Positions 10,201 through 18,521 of a stretch of DNA of 21,333 nt are shown one piece after another. Below the pieces are notes generated by a model. It searched no databases. It was given only the letters and a program-made list of their open reading frames with translations, and was not told the origin of the DNA. The position numbers and the translations under genes are program-made. The stretch is from the NCBI GenBank assembly GCA_900550615.1, contig URSX01000020.1:1-21333 (forward strand), given 5' to 3'. The stretch comes from an uncultured Eubacteriales bacterium. Lineage in GTDB: Bacteria > Bacillota > Clostridia > Oscillospirales > Oscillospiraceae. The first letter of the stretch is position 1; each line of letters opens with the position of its first letter.

Positions 10201-12831
10201 CTGGCTGTCCGCCCCGGCGGAAAATACCTGCTGCCGACCCACATAGCCGCTGCGGGTGACCACCAGGGTATAGGCCCCGCCGGTATCCAGGACATAGGTG
10301 CCGTCCGCGTCAGGCAGGACGCGCACGCCGTCGGTATTGCTGGTGAGGAACACCGTGGCGTCGGCGGGCTGGGTGGAAATGCTTGTTTTGATAGAGGGCA
10401 GCTTACTGACCTCTATGGTATAGGTCTGGGCCACACTGCCCGGGTCCTTATGAGAAACGGTGACGGTGATCTTTTCCGCCGCAAGGGACTGAGTATTCAG
10501 GGGAACGGTGAGGGTATTGGTCACATTGGGCTTATTTTCGGCGCTGTAGGTGAGGGTCTGCGTCCAGTCGCCGCAGGCAGCCGTCACCATCATGTCCGCG
10601 TCGTTCTTATACCCGGACAGGGGCCGCAGATCCAGCTTCAGCTCCGGCACCCGCTGGCCCACGGAGGCCGTGTAGTCGTACACCAGCTTGGTGAAGCCCG
10701 TCGTCGAGGTGCCCTTGCGGTACAGCGGCACGGCGACATCGTTGTGATCCCGGGCCGTCAGCGCATTGAGGGTCATGGTCCGGACGGCGGTGATGATGTA
10801 CTCCTGGTAGTAGGTAGCCCCGTTCACTGCCTTGGCCTGGGCCACTTGCAGGTGCATGGTGTTGCCCACGCCGCCGGCTGCCATAAAGTTGGGGGTGGAG
10901 TTGCCGTAGGAGCCGTCCGCCGTGGCGACTCTTTTCTCAAACTGCGTATCGGCGTAGTTGGTGTTGGAGTGGCCGCTGTAGACCGCCGTGGTCACATAGC
11001 TGCTGTTCGCCCGGCTGCGCCGGAGCATGAAGGCGGCGGAGTTGGACTCCACCTGGAAGGTATACTCGTGCACGTCGGCCCGGAAGGACGGCGACATGAC
11101 ATATTCCTTCGCCGCGCTGCTGGTGCTGGGCTTGGCCCCCAGATCCGTCAGCCAGTCCTTGGTGATGGGTGTGGGCACGGATATCTTGGCCCCGGAGGCG
11201 GCGGTGAAGTCCGCCCGGACGTGGTAATAGCTGTTCTTGGTGGCCACATAGCTGTAGCTGCCCCCCGGCAGCAGCGCATAGGTGTCGCTGCCCGAGGCGG
11301 AGCTCTTGGGGGCCACCTGACTGCCGGCGTCGTTATACACCTGCACCGTGACATCGGTGCTGTGAGTGAGGGTGGTGGTAACACTGCTCTTCTTGGTAAT
11401 TCGCAGCGTATAGGTGGTGGAGCGGCCATTGGCCGTCAGCTTCACCGGCACCTGATACGCGCCGCCGGTCAGGGTGCAGTCCGCCAGATTCACGGACACA
11501 GCCTTGCCGCTCTGGGCCGTCTTCCCGGCCACGGTCACCGTGGTACCATCGCAGAGGGTAGTGGGGGTGACGCGCACGGTGCTCTCCGTGGTGGAGAGAG
11601 CGTAGGTCGTGGTGCGGCAGTCATAGTCCAGCTTCAGGCTCACCGCAGCATCCGATACCGCCAGATCCCGGAGGCTGGGGGTACGGACGATATGCAGCGT
11701 ATAGGTCTGGTACTGCTCATACGCGCCGTCGGCGCGGCGGGCCTCGCAGACCACGTCCGAACCCTTCAGACTGTCCGCCGTGACGCAGCCCACCAGGGCC
11801 GAGGCCTTACTCTCCCAGGTTTTGGCGTACTGGCTTTTCGTCTCCGCCCCGGCGGGATAGACCCGCACGGCCGTAACGTCCACATCATCCGCCGGGACAA
11901 TATAGGGGTACAGGCTGTTGGAGGCATAGTCCGGCACCCGATAGGTAGCGCCGGAGGCTGTCACGCCGGACTTGGACATCTGGCCGTAATTGGTCCAGTA
12001 GCTGTCGATGCCCACGTCCACAGACTTGATCCACTGGCCTGCTGGCAGCTGGGTGGTGAGGGTGGTCTGGCCCGTGACCTCCAGCGTGCCGCGCACATGG
12101 CGGAATTCCCCATCCGACAGGTCGAAGGTATAGGTAGCGGGAACCAGCGCCGCCGTGTTGGTATTTTTCACCGTGGTGACGGTGCCGAACTCGCTGGTAA
12201 AGGTCGCCACAGCGGGGGTAACGGATTTCCCGCCCATGGTGGCCCGGATGGTCACATTCACCGTCTTCCCCGTCAGGAAGGTGGCGTATTTGTCCATCGC
12301 GCCGGACAGGGCCTTATACATAGTGCCCGCAGAGGAAGCGGAGGCATCGTAAAAGCCCTTTTCCGCCGCAGTATAGGCCTTCTGGGCGGCAGCGTAATCG
12401 TGTACGCCGTTGGTGGCGGCCCGGTAGGAGGCCATGGCCTTCGCCAGATCAAGCAGCTGGTCACTGTAGCTTTGGTTGGCGTTGGTGGTGAACCAGATGG
12501 CGCTCACACCGGAGGCCGATTCATCCAGCTTATACCCGCCGCCGTCGTAATAGACGCTGTAGTTGTCGGTCTTATCGTCAATGGCGGAGATATAGCCGCC
12601 GTCTATGCCGGTGAAGGTGTGGCCGCTGGCCTTCAGCACGTCCTTCACCGTATCGCCGGAGCGGCAGCTGATGTATTCCGGCTGGATCAGCATCCCCTCC
12701 TGGGTCACAGCCAGCAGTGCGATCTTGCTGTCCTCTGCCGCCCATGCCACAGACGGCAGCATCGAGACCAGCAGCACACAGGCCAGCAGAACGGACAGCA
12801 GTCTTCTGCCCAGGTGCATGGTTTCTTTCAT
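7234..12831 (-). CDS. Giant secreted protein: DUF4430-like domain, cadherin-like beta-sandwich, beta-propeller, Ig-like, CxxC module, three fibronectin-III repeats
   Basis: This is the last gene of the operon, 30 bases after the transglutaminase-like gene. I start at ATG 12831 (9 bases after GGGAG); ATG 12837 is possible but too close to the ribosome site. The protein is 1865 residues. There is a signal peptide (LLSVLLACVLLVSM, then AWAA). A DUF4430-like stretch at about 37-115 has TVKDVLKASG, GGYISAID and YYDGGG. Cadherin-like/Ig beta-sandwich repeats reach about 800, a PEGA-like segment lies at 815-890, and a PQQ-type beta-propeller at about 895-1335 begins DDWTQFRADDNNNG. A Big_3-like Ig domain follows (about 1337-1400), then a CxxC module (about 1525-1590) and three fibronectin-III-like repeats (about 1597-1865) with HCAKP linkers. 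No sortase motif is present. A large extracellular binding or scaffold role is inferred; the propeller's ligand is unknown. Confidence 0.93.
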   Translation of the reverse strand: MKETMHLGRRLLSVLLACVLLVSMLPSVAWAAEDSKIALLAVTQEGMLIQPEYISCRSGDTVKDVLKASGHTFTGIDGGYISAIDDKTDNYSVYYDGGGYKLDESASGVSAIWFTTNANQSYSDQLLDLAKAMASYRAATNGVHDYAAAQKAYTAAEKGFYDASASSAGTMYKALSGAMDKYATFLTGKTVNVTIRATMGGKSVTPAVATFTSEFGTVTTVKNTNTAALVPATYTFDLSDGEFRHVRGTLEVTGQTTLTTQLPAGQWIKSVDVGIDSYWTNYGQMSKSGVTASGATYRVPDYASNSLYPYIVPADDVDVTAVRVYPAGAETKSQYAKTWESKASALVGCVTADSLKGSDVVCEARRADGAYEQYQTYTLHIVRTPSLRDLAVSDAAVSLKLDYDCRTTTYALSTTESTVRVTPTTLCDGTTVTVAGKTAQSGKAVSVNLADCTLTGGAYQVPVKLTANGRSTTYTLRITKKSSVTTTLTHSTDVTVQVYNDAGSQVAPKSSASGSDTYALLPGGSYSYVATKNSYYHVRADFTAASGAKISVPTPITKDWLTDLGAKPSTSSAAKEYVMSPSFRADVHEYTFQVESNSAAFMLRRSRANSSYVTTAVYSGHSNTNYADTQFEKRVATADGSYGNSTPNFMAAGGVGNTMHLQVAQAKAVNGATYYQEYIITAVRTMTLNALTARDHNDVAVPLYRKGTSTTGFTKLVYDYTASVGQRVPELKLDLRPLSGYKNDADMMVTAACGDWTQTLTYSAENKPNVTNTLTVPLNTQSLAAEKITVTVSHKDPGSVAQTYTIEVSKLPSIKTSISTQPADATVFLTSNTDGVRVLPDADGTYVLDTGGAYTLVVTRSGYVGRQQVFSAGADSQTIRVTLEKASGAALKDIAAPDDWTQFRADDNNNGVVSQPTPIAAEDAVLVWANKLGDGYSEGATGCPILVGGCLYTYAGKRIIKIDKETGLELGSGEMAGNSSFAINSPTYAQGMIFVGLSNGRVQAFDAVTLKSLWLYEDARGGQPNCPIAYRDGYIYTGFWNSETKQANFVCLSVTDEDPARTDEAKLPTWTYTHNGFYWAGAYAGEKFILVTTDDGDGGYTTGHGSLLSLDPKTGKLLDSLTATGVGDLRSSVCYDEKTNAYYFTSKGGDLYQVKMNANGTIAKNTLRRLHLDNGAGNDATPPMSTSTPVIHNGRAYIGVSGTSQFGEYSGHNITVVDLASFSIAYSVPTQGYPQTSGLLTTAYESTDGYAYIYFFDNYTPGKLRVLRDKPGMTEVDHTYTTMETYRHDGKETTIETAYVLFTPSGSQAQYAICSPIVDGEGNIYFKNDSAQMMRLSSRMTELKITRQPQRTTYKKGETFDAAGMQVTAVYANGTQKDVTQYVKYTSAPLTFDDTEITVSMDLSTLVKEALAKAQKKEQTGKWTLYRDYEGQTGVACDLPTATVDIEVGHNFGKPQWTWTGTSAATAVFTCLDESGHRETVAAKVTSAVTTPASGCKDGLRTYTATVVFDGVKYTDTKTETIPGGGHTITRHAAKAATCTAQGSKEYYACSTCGKLFSDAGGKNEITKDSVTVKALGHDYKNGICTRCDAKDPGYKPGAPTVTPDFLATTGKPYIKWKAVNGAVKYQVYRAGTKTGTYKLLGTTTKLNYTDTTASTGYTYFYKVKVVNAGGVQSDYSAAVAAISHCAKPTVTPDYLTSTGKPYIKWKAVNGAVKYQVYRAGTKTGTYKLLGTTTKTNYTDSTASAGYTYYYKVKAVSKVKTSANSAYSTIVSAVCHCAKPVVKITTSSGDPKLTWSAVTGASKYQVYRATSSGGTYTKIATTTAKTYTDKTAVSGKTYYYKVKAVSKVKTSANSAFSAVKSIRAK

Positions 12832-12861
12832 CGTCATACTCTCCCTTCTATCGCATATAGC

Positions 12862-15126
12862 TCAGATCATCCGGCAGGTGAGAAATCTCTGCTTCCAGCG
12901 CCGGGCCGGGGACGTGGTGCGGCGCCACAGTACCTCCGCATCCGTCAGCAGCTGCCGGGCCTTTTCCCGCTGCGCCGGCCCCAGCTCATGGGCGCTGAAC
13001 CAGATCTCCTGCTCCAGCGCCGTCAGATCCCGGGCCGTCTCCCGGCCCAGCAGGGTCTCCAGCGCCGCCGCGCGCTGCGCCGTGGGCAGTGTCCAGGCCA
13101 CCTGGGACTGCATAGCCCGGAGGGTCTCATACAGCGCGCCCAGCATCGCCCGGCAGGCGATCCGGCCGTCGGCATCCTCAAACCGGAGCCGTCCGCGCCG
13201 CAGTTTGCGCCGCAGCAGCAGCGTCCGCGCCGCCAGGGCGGCCACGGCCAGCACCAGCAGGCACAGGAGCACCCAGAGCAGGTTCTGGATCAGCACCCGC
13301 CCGCTCAGGTTGGTATCGGGATCCTCGATCACCGGATCCTCCGGCGTATCGGGATCCTCCCGGGGCGGCGTGGAATCGTCATTGATATATCCCGGCTCGC
13401 TGCCGTCCTCCGAGGGCGGGCCGCCCGAGGGCAGCTCATAGGTGACCGTATCCTCAAAGCCGGGGGTGGCATCAAAGGGCAGCCATCCCACCCCGTCCAG
13501 ATAGTACTCCGCCCAGGCATGGGCCGACCGCTGGGTCAGGGTCAGGGTTGCCCCGTCCGTCAGGGCCTCCGCCTGCTGGCGGGAGACCACATACCCCTCC
13601 ACATACCGGGCCGGGATCCCACAGCTGCGCAGAAGCAGCACGGACAATGTAGCGTAGTGTGTGCTGTTTCCCTGGCGGTCTCCCGTGAGCAGGGCAGATG
13701 CTATATCTCCGCTGCCGGACACGGCAACGTCCTCTTTGTAGGTCATGTTCTCCCGGAGGAAGCGAAGGACCTTTGCCTTGGCTTGGGTGGTATTGAGGTC
13801 CTGGCCGGGGGCAAATTTCTCCGTCAGTGCCGCATAGGTCTCCTGCGGCACATCCAGATACCGGTCATAGACCCACTGGCGGTAGAACGCCTCACCCTGG
13901 CGATAAGTTTCGTCGGAAATGCCGCTCTCCAGCTGCTGCCGCTGGAGCAGATAGCTCTTTTCCACCGGGGACACCGACGCGGAATACGTCCTGGCCGCCG
14001 GGGCCGTCATCCCCTCTCCGGGGAGGTCCCCCGCGTCCAGCACGGTCTCTGTGCCGCTGCCCGCACCGTAGGGGAGGTAGGCCGTGGCCCGGCACGCCCC
14101 CAGGACCTGCACGCTCACCCGGTTTTCCTCCTCCGTGCCGCCGAAGGCGGCAGAGAGCTGCCGGGCCGGGAAAAAGTGCCCGCTTTGCAGGCTGTACAGC
14201 AGCGATGCCTCCTCCGACAGGGACTGGGCCGTCAGCTGCTGCCATCCGGCGCCGGTATAGCTGCCGGCCACATAGCCTCGCAGATACATGGGCGTCCAGT
14301 GTTCCGCCGTCACCTGCAGGGCCGGTTCATTCCCCGCTGACGGCAATTTAGCACCGGCCAGCTGCCCCTCCGGCAGCGGATTGGCCGCGTCCTCATACCG
14401 CAGGCGATGCCACGCCCGGTCTAAAGAAACGCCCAAGGCTGACGGCTGGACCGTGCCGGCAGCAAGGCCCTCCAATACAATTCCGGCCAGCAGCACCAGG
14501 GCCAGCAGTCCCGTTACGGCACGCCCGGTCTTTCTCCCGGCCGCAGCGGGCCGGGCAAAGCCCACCAGTGCGCCCGCTATGGCGCAGGCGAAGAACCAGC
14601 CGCCGGGCACGAACCCGGCCAGCCGCAGCGTCAGGATGCCCGCCGCCAGGGCTGCCATCCACCACACGCGCTGCCGCAGGCGCAGGAGCAGCCCCATTAA
14701 AAATCCGATGGCCACTCCCGCCGGCAGCAGCAGCCACCAGACGTCTCCTGCGTCCAGATAGGGGGGCATATAGCTACCGGAGGTCAAAAAGCGCCAGTCC
14801 GCCGCCAGGTTCCCCAGGCCCGCCAGAGCGCCGGTCACCCGGCTCCGCAGCGCAAGCCCCAAGGCCAGCAGCACCAACAGCCCCGCCCAGACCCCATATC
14901 GGTGCAGGGCTTTATCCCAGCGCAGCAGCAGTCCCGCGCCCAGCCCGGCCGCCGTCAGCACCCCCGCAGGCAGCGCCATGAGCAGCGGCTCCGGGTGCAG
15001 GCACTGCCACGCCAGGCCCCACAGGCCTGTCAGCAGCAGCACCCCCGCCAGCACGTCCGCCAGGGACGGCGGCCGCTTTTGCTGTGGCGTTTGATTCAGT
15101 TGGAATGAAACGTCCTGTCTTTTCAC
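12862..15126 (-). CDS. Membrane transglutaminase-like protein (TgpA/DUF3488 type) with Ser in place of catalytic Cys
   Basis: I chose GTG 15126, 6 bases after AGGAG; an in-frame TTG at 15129 is only 3 bases from it. The protein is 754 residues. Residues 20-230 contain about seven hydrophobic membrane segments. A transglutaminase core (about 400-560) lies outside the membrane and has the family landmarks GIPARYVEGY, HAWAEYY and GWLPFDATPG. A Pro/Asp-rich linker follows, then one membrane segment (about 609-635) and a cytoplasmic tail of about 120 residues. In active members a Cys precedes the xHFA motif; here the aligned residue is Ser488 (GNSTHYA), while His536 and Asp552 are kept. The enzyme may be inactive for crosslinking, or work as a Ser-based hydrolase or binding protein. 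It sits beside moxR- and DUF58-family genes, the usual partners of this family. Confidence 0.92.
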   Translation of the reverse strand: MKRQDVSFQLNQTPQQKRPPSLADVLAGVLLLTGLWGLAWQCLHPEPLLMALPAGVLTAAGLGAGLLLRWDKALHRYGVWAGLLVLLALGLALRSRVTGALAGLGNLAADWRFLTSGSYMPPYLDAGDVWWLLLPAGVAIGFLMGLLLRLRQRVWWMAALAAGILTLRLAGFVPGGWFFACAIAGALVGFARPAAAGRKTGRAVTGLLALVLLAGIVLEGLAAGTVQPSALGVSLDRAWHRLRYEDAANPLPEGQLAGAKLPSAGNEPALQVTAEHWTPMYLRGYVAGSYTGAGWQQLTAQSLSEEASLLYSLQSGHFFPARQLSAAFGGTEEENRVSVQVLGACRATAYLPYGAGSGTETVLDAGDLPGEGMTAPAARTYSASVSPVEKSYLLQRQQLESGISDETYRQGEAFYRQWVYDRYLDVPQETYAALTEKFAPGQDLNTTQAKAKVLRFLRENMTYKEDVAVSGSGDIASALLTGDRQGNSTHYATLSVLLLRSCGIPARYVEGYVVSRQQAEALTDGATLTLTQRSAHAWAEYYLDGVGWLPFDATPGFEDTVTYELPSGGPPSEDGSEPGYINDDSTPPREDPDTPEDPVIEDPDTNLSGRVLIQNLLWVLLCLLVLAVAALAARTLLLRRKLRRGRLRFEDADGRIACRAMLGALYETLRAMQSQVAWTLPTAQRAAALETLLGRETARDLTALEQEIWFSAHELGPAQREKARQLLTDAEVLWRRTTSPARRWKQRFLTCRMI

Positions 15127-15135
15127 CAAAATCTC

Positions 15136-16206
15136 CTAATTCCAGATCCACTTTCCAAGGGTATCCCGCATGGTCTCGGGCGTGAAGCAGATAATCTCCC
15201 CGTCATCGCAAGGCGCATCGGCACACAGAAGAATTTTTGTATTCTCCGGCCGGAGCTGCTCCGCCGGGAGCTGCGTACAGCAGTACAGCAGCTTCCCCTC
15301 CGCCACCTCCGGCAGAGAGGGCGGCTCCTGAGAAACCGGGCTCTTCAGCAGCGCCGCCACGGCCTCCGGAAGCTGATCCTCCGTCATGACCTCCCACCGG
15401 CCCTCTGCTTCCCCGCTCCACATGAGGCGGAACGGCTGCCCCTGCCCAGCAAATGCCTGGGCCAGCGACACCGCCGCCTCCAGCAGCGCGTCGGTCAGGC
15501 GCGGCGCCGCGGCGCTGCGCTCCACATATATGGTCAGCCGGTGATCCACGGGCTTGGAGCCCTCCCGGACCATGTAGCGTCCCGTCTTGCCGGAGAGCTT
15601 CCAGTGAATCTGCCGCAGGCTGTCCCCGGGGGCGTATTCCCGGAGCTGGAATATCTCCGTGGGGTCATTGCCCTTTACATCCGGGGCGTACTCGTCGCAA
15701 TCGGTCCGGCTGCTCAGCGCCAGCACCGGGTCTGTCTCCACCGGGAACGTATCGGGCATCACGCAGATCAGCGCGTGCACATGGCAGGGCACCGCCAGCG
15801 GCAGCACCCCGAAAATATCCCACACCACGAGCTTTGTCCCCCGCAGCTGCATGCAGCCGCAGAGCCCGCTGGTCATTGCCCACTCTCCGCGGCCGCGCTC
15901 CATAGTCAGGCGCTGCCGCCGCTTTTCTCCGGTGGCTAAGTTTTCCACATCCGTCACCAGGCAGGCCCGGCCCATGGGCACGGCGCTGTCCACCGACGCC
16001 GCCACGGAGAAGGGCTTTCCCTTTTCCGCCGTGCCGGGGCCGGTCAGCTCCGTCCGGATACGCCGCCTGGTGATTGCCAGCGCCAGCCAGCTCACCAGCG
16101 GCGCCGCCAGCCAGCACAGGGCGATCCACGGCACCGCCGCCCAGGGCGCTGCCAGCCAGGTCACCAGCAGCAGACCGCCCAGCAGCAGCCACAGCACTGT
16201 CCTCAT
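15136..16206 (-). CDS. DUF58 domain membrane protein
   Basis: The protein is 356 residues. The start codon overlaps the stop of the MoxR gene by 4 bases (ATGA), indicating translational coupling. Two hydrophobic segments (about 3-20 and 25-45) precede a beta-rich region. The DUF58 signature lies at about 183-215: YAPGDSLRQIHWKLSGKTGR matches the family pattern YxxGDxxRxIxWkxSaR. The remainder (about 220-356) is the VWA-like half, without an obvious intact metal-binding DxSxS motif. Members of this family are encoded with MoxR ATPases and transglutaminase-like proteins and are thought to act with them in envelope protein maturation. The stop codon TAG is part of the ribosome site (TAGGAG) for the next gene. 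Confidence 0.93.
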   Translation of the reverse strand: MRTVLWLLLGGLLLVTWLAAPWAAVPWIALCWLAAPLVSWLALAITRRRIRTELTGPGTAEKGKPFSVAASVDSAVPMGRACLVTDVENLATGEKRRQRLTMERGRGEWAMTSGLCGCMQLRGTKLVVWDIFGVLPLAVPCHVHALICVMPDTFPVETDPVLALSSRTDCDEYAPDVKGNDPTEIFQLREYAPGDSLRQIHWKLSGKTGRYMVREGSKPVDHRLTIYVERSAAAPRLTDALLEAAVSLAQAFAGQGQPFRLMWSGEAEGRWEVMTEDQLPEAVAALLKSPVSQEPPSLPEVAEGKLLYCCTQLPAEQLRPENTKILLCADAPCDDGEIICFTPETMRDTLGKWIWN

Positions 16207-17141
16207 GCCTGCTGCTCCGTCATCTCCGGCGGGCAGGTCTGCTCCAACACCTGGGCCACAACGGCCTGGGGTGTGTATTCATTCAGCCGGGCCTTGGACG
16301 AGAGCATCAGCCGGTGGGCAAACACGCACTCGGTCATACCCGTCACATCCTCGGGGATCACATAATCCCGCCCCTTGGCAAAGGCTCTGGCCTTTGCCGC
16401 CCGGGTCAGGGCCAGAGCGCCGCGGGGGCTGATGCCCAGCTTCACCAGGGGATCCACCCGGGTAGCCTCCGCCAGACGGACGATATAGTCATAGATCCGG
16501 TCGTCCACATGGACCTGCCGCACATGGGCAATGCTCCCCAGCAGCTCCTCCCGGGTCATCACCGGCTGCACCTGATCCAGCGGGTCGCTGCCGCTGCGCT
16601 CCTTCAGGATGCGGAACTGGCTCCGGGCATCGGGATAGCCCAGGCTCAGCTTCATCAGAAAGCGGTCCAGCTGGGAGTTGGGCAGGTTCTGGGTGCCCGC
16701 CGAGCCGGCGGGGTTCTGGGTGGCCAGCACCACAAAGGGCTTGGGCAGCTCATGGGTCACGCCGTCCACGGTGACGTGCAGCTCCTCCATGGCCTCCAGC
16801 AGCGCCGACTGCGTTTTGCTGGAGGTGCGGTTGATCTCATCGGCCAGCAGCAGATTGGTCATCACAGCGCCGGGCTGGTACACCATCTCCCCCTGCCGGG
16901 GCAGGGAGAAGCCCACAATATCGGAGGGCATGGTATCCGGCGTGAACTGGATGCGCTTGGTTTCCAGCCCCAGGGCCTTGGAAAAGGCCAGAGCCATGGT
17001 GGTCTTGCCCACACCGGGCACGTCCTCCAGCAGAATGTGCCCCTGGGCCAAAATGGAGATCCATACGTTCTCCACCACATCGTCCTTGCCGACGATGACC
17101 TTCTGTATCTCCTGCAGGATCCTGTTTGTTACTTCGTACAT
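16203..17141 (-). CDS. MoxR-family AAA+ ATPase
   Basis: The protein is 312 residues, normal for the family. I start at ATG 17141, just after a strong GGAGG, which overlaps the end of the toroid gene by 13 bases; an in-frame upstream ATG lacks such a site. Walker A is GVGKTT (43-48), Walker B is LLLADE (97-102) followed by INR, sensor 1 lies in VVLATQNP (about 137-144), and a sensor-2-like GISPRGAL is near 250, followed by the AAA lid. All ATPase motifs look intact. MoxR proteins are cytoplasmic chaperone-like ATPases that act on partner proteins, typically DUF58/VWA proteins encoded next door, as here. The inferred job is to drive assembly or activation of this operon's membrane and surface proteins. 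Confidence 0.96.
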   Translation of the reverse strand: MYEVTNRILQEIQKVIVGKDDVVENVWISILAQGHILLEDVPGVGKTTMALAFSKALGLETKRIQFTPDTMPSDIVGFSLPRQGEMVYQPGAVMTNLLLADEINRTSSKTQSALLEAMEELHVTVDGVTHELPKPFVVLATQNPAGSAGTQNLPNSQLDRFLMKLSLGYPDARSQFRILKERSGSDPLDQVQPVMTREELLGSIAHVRQVHVDDRIYDYIVRLAEATRVDPLVKLGISPRGALALTRAAKARAFAKGRDYVIPEDVTGMTECVFAHRLMLSSKARLNEYTPQAVVAQVLEQTCPPEMTEQQA

Positions 17142-18499
17142 GCTTTCCTCCGTTTGATCCAAATGAATATACCTGCCGCCGCGGCTACAGCCGCGCCGGA
17201 AACGATCCATATCACCGCACTGCCGGACGAGGCCGTCTGGGCCGCCGCCGTCCGAAGATCATAGGCTCCGGCCGGATCCTCCGCTGCGGTCTCTATCCCC
17301 AGAGGTTCCAGCTGCGCCAGCAGCGTCCCCGCCGCGTATACATAGCTGCGCTCCTCTGCGGGAACGGCCCGGTACCGGTCATACAGCTCCTGAGCCTGCT
17401 GCTGCGTCCACCGGGTCACCCCCGCTATGGCCTCGTTCAGCTGCGCGATCTGGCTGCGCGTATCCTCCGCCAGGGGTGCCCGGAAATCGTACAGGCTTCG
17501 CTCCTCCTTTTTCAGGCGCTCCATAGCCTCCTGAGCCAGGATGGCCTGCTCCGTGGCCATTACATCCGACTCCAGTCCCAGCGCGTGGCAGAAGGTGCCG
17601 TCCGCCAGCCGGTAGCGCAGCAGACCGTCGGCAACGCTGGCCGCGCCCTTCACGAACCGCTCGTCGGAGGACGGGTCGATCCCCAGGCTGCACAGCGCAA
17701 TGGCCACCTGGGCGGTGCTCTCCAGATTGGGCGTGTCCCAGCTGATGAAATCCCCCTCCGCCGTCTGCTGGCGGCTGAGCCAATCAAGCCCCGCGTCGAT
17801 GATCTCCCGGACGGTGACTTTTTTCTCCCCGGCTCCGGTATAGGTCACGGTGCTGTTCTGATAGGGGGCCAGGGCCTGGAGGGCCATAGCCGTTATATCC
17901 ACATCGGTGGAACCGGCCGACAGGCCGAAGCCGCCGTCCGTCCCCTGGGCCTCGGCCAGGGCCTGCAAAATAGACTGCCGGGTGTATTTCGCCCCCTCCG
18001 GCACGGCGAACCGCCCGCTGTCCAGGGTGATGAGGGCGAATATCCAGCCGTTGAGTCCCTGAGCCCCCAGGGAGCCCGCGGCGGAGAAGTTATAGGTGCC
18101 GTCGGCAATGAGGTCGATGGGCTTGCCGCCGGCATCCTTCCCGAAGGCGGTGGGGTCGCCGCCCAGAGCCAGCACCGCCAGGGAAATGCGGTGCCACTCC
18201 GTGGCCTTGATGCGGTGCAGGCCGTTCTCCTCCTTGTACGCCTTGGTCACATAGCTCTCCAGAGCCTTCAGATAGTTGGCAGCGCCGCCGCTCTCCCCGG
18301 CCCGGCCGGCGGCAATGGCCACCCAGTCCGACACGGAGTCTCCTGCGGCCAGCATGCCGCTGCTCAGCAGGGTATCTGCGGTGTAACCCTTGCCGGCGGC
18401 CAGCGCGTCCAGCGTCTCCTGGCCGTAGACCGGCACCGCCATGACGGTCATGAGCGCCGCCAGCAGCAGGGCCAGCAGCCTGTGTCTGATCTTCTTCAT
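17129..18499 (-). CDS. Exported prenyltransferase/terpenoid-cyclase-type alpha/alpha-toroid protein with C-terminal membrane anchor (transcobalamin N-domain-like)
   Basis: I start at ATG 18499, 8 bases after AGGAG. The upstream extension of the frame (to 18844) overlaps the previous gene and lacks a ribosome site. The protein is 456 residues. A signal peptide covers 1-26 (KKIRHR, a Leu/Ala core, VYGQE). The middle (about 30-340) shows helix-pair repeats of the prenyltransferase/squalene-oxidase superfamily, with GTDGGFG near 188 and STAQVAIALCSLG near 255-270. A single membrane segment (about 427-448) is followed by KRRK, so the domain faces outward. No prenyltransferase zinc site or cyclase DxDD motif is evident, so an enzyme role is doubtful. 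The same toroid fold forms the N-terminal half of intrinsic factor/transcobalamin. Next to a DUF4430 gene and below a cobalamin riboswitch, a corrinoid-binding role is my inference. Confidence 0.9.
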   Translation of the reverse strand: MKKIRHRLLALLLAALMTVMAVPVYGQETLDALAAGKGYTADTLLSSGMLAAGDSVSDWVAIAAGRAGESGGAANYLKALESYVTKAYKEENGLHRIKATEWHRISLAVLALGGDPTAFGKDAGGKPIDLIADGTYNFSAAGSLGAQGLNGWIFALITLDSGRFAVPEGAKYTRQSILQALAEAQGTDGGFGLSAGSTDVDITAMALQALAPYQNSTVTYTGAGEKKVTVREIIDAGLDWLSRQQTAEGDFISWDTPNLESTAQVAIALCSLGIDPSSDERFVKGAASVADGLLRYRLADGTFCHALGLESDVMATEQAILAQEAMERLKKEERSLYDFRAPLAEDTRSQIAQLNEAIAGVTRWTQQQAQELYDRYRAVPAEERSYVYAAGTLLAQLEPLGIETAAEDPAGAYDLRTAAAQTASSGSAVIWIVSGAAVAAAAGIFIWIKRRKACTK

Positions 18500-18521
18500 A
18501 ATTGACTCTCCTGTCTCTCTG

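Noticed and set aside
7777..14340. Plus-strand open frame of 2187 codons opposite the beta-propeller and transglutaminase-like genes
   Set aside because: It is the same antisense codon-bias effect. It crosses two real genes, and the minus-strand frames have clear domains and ribosome sites.
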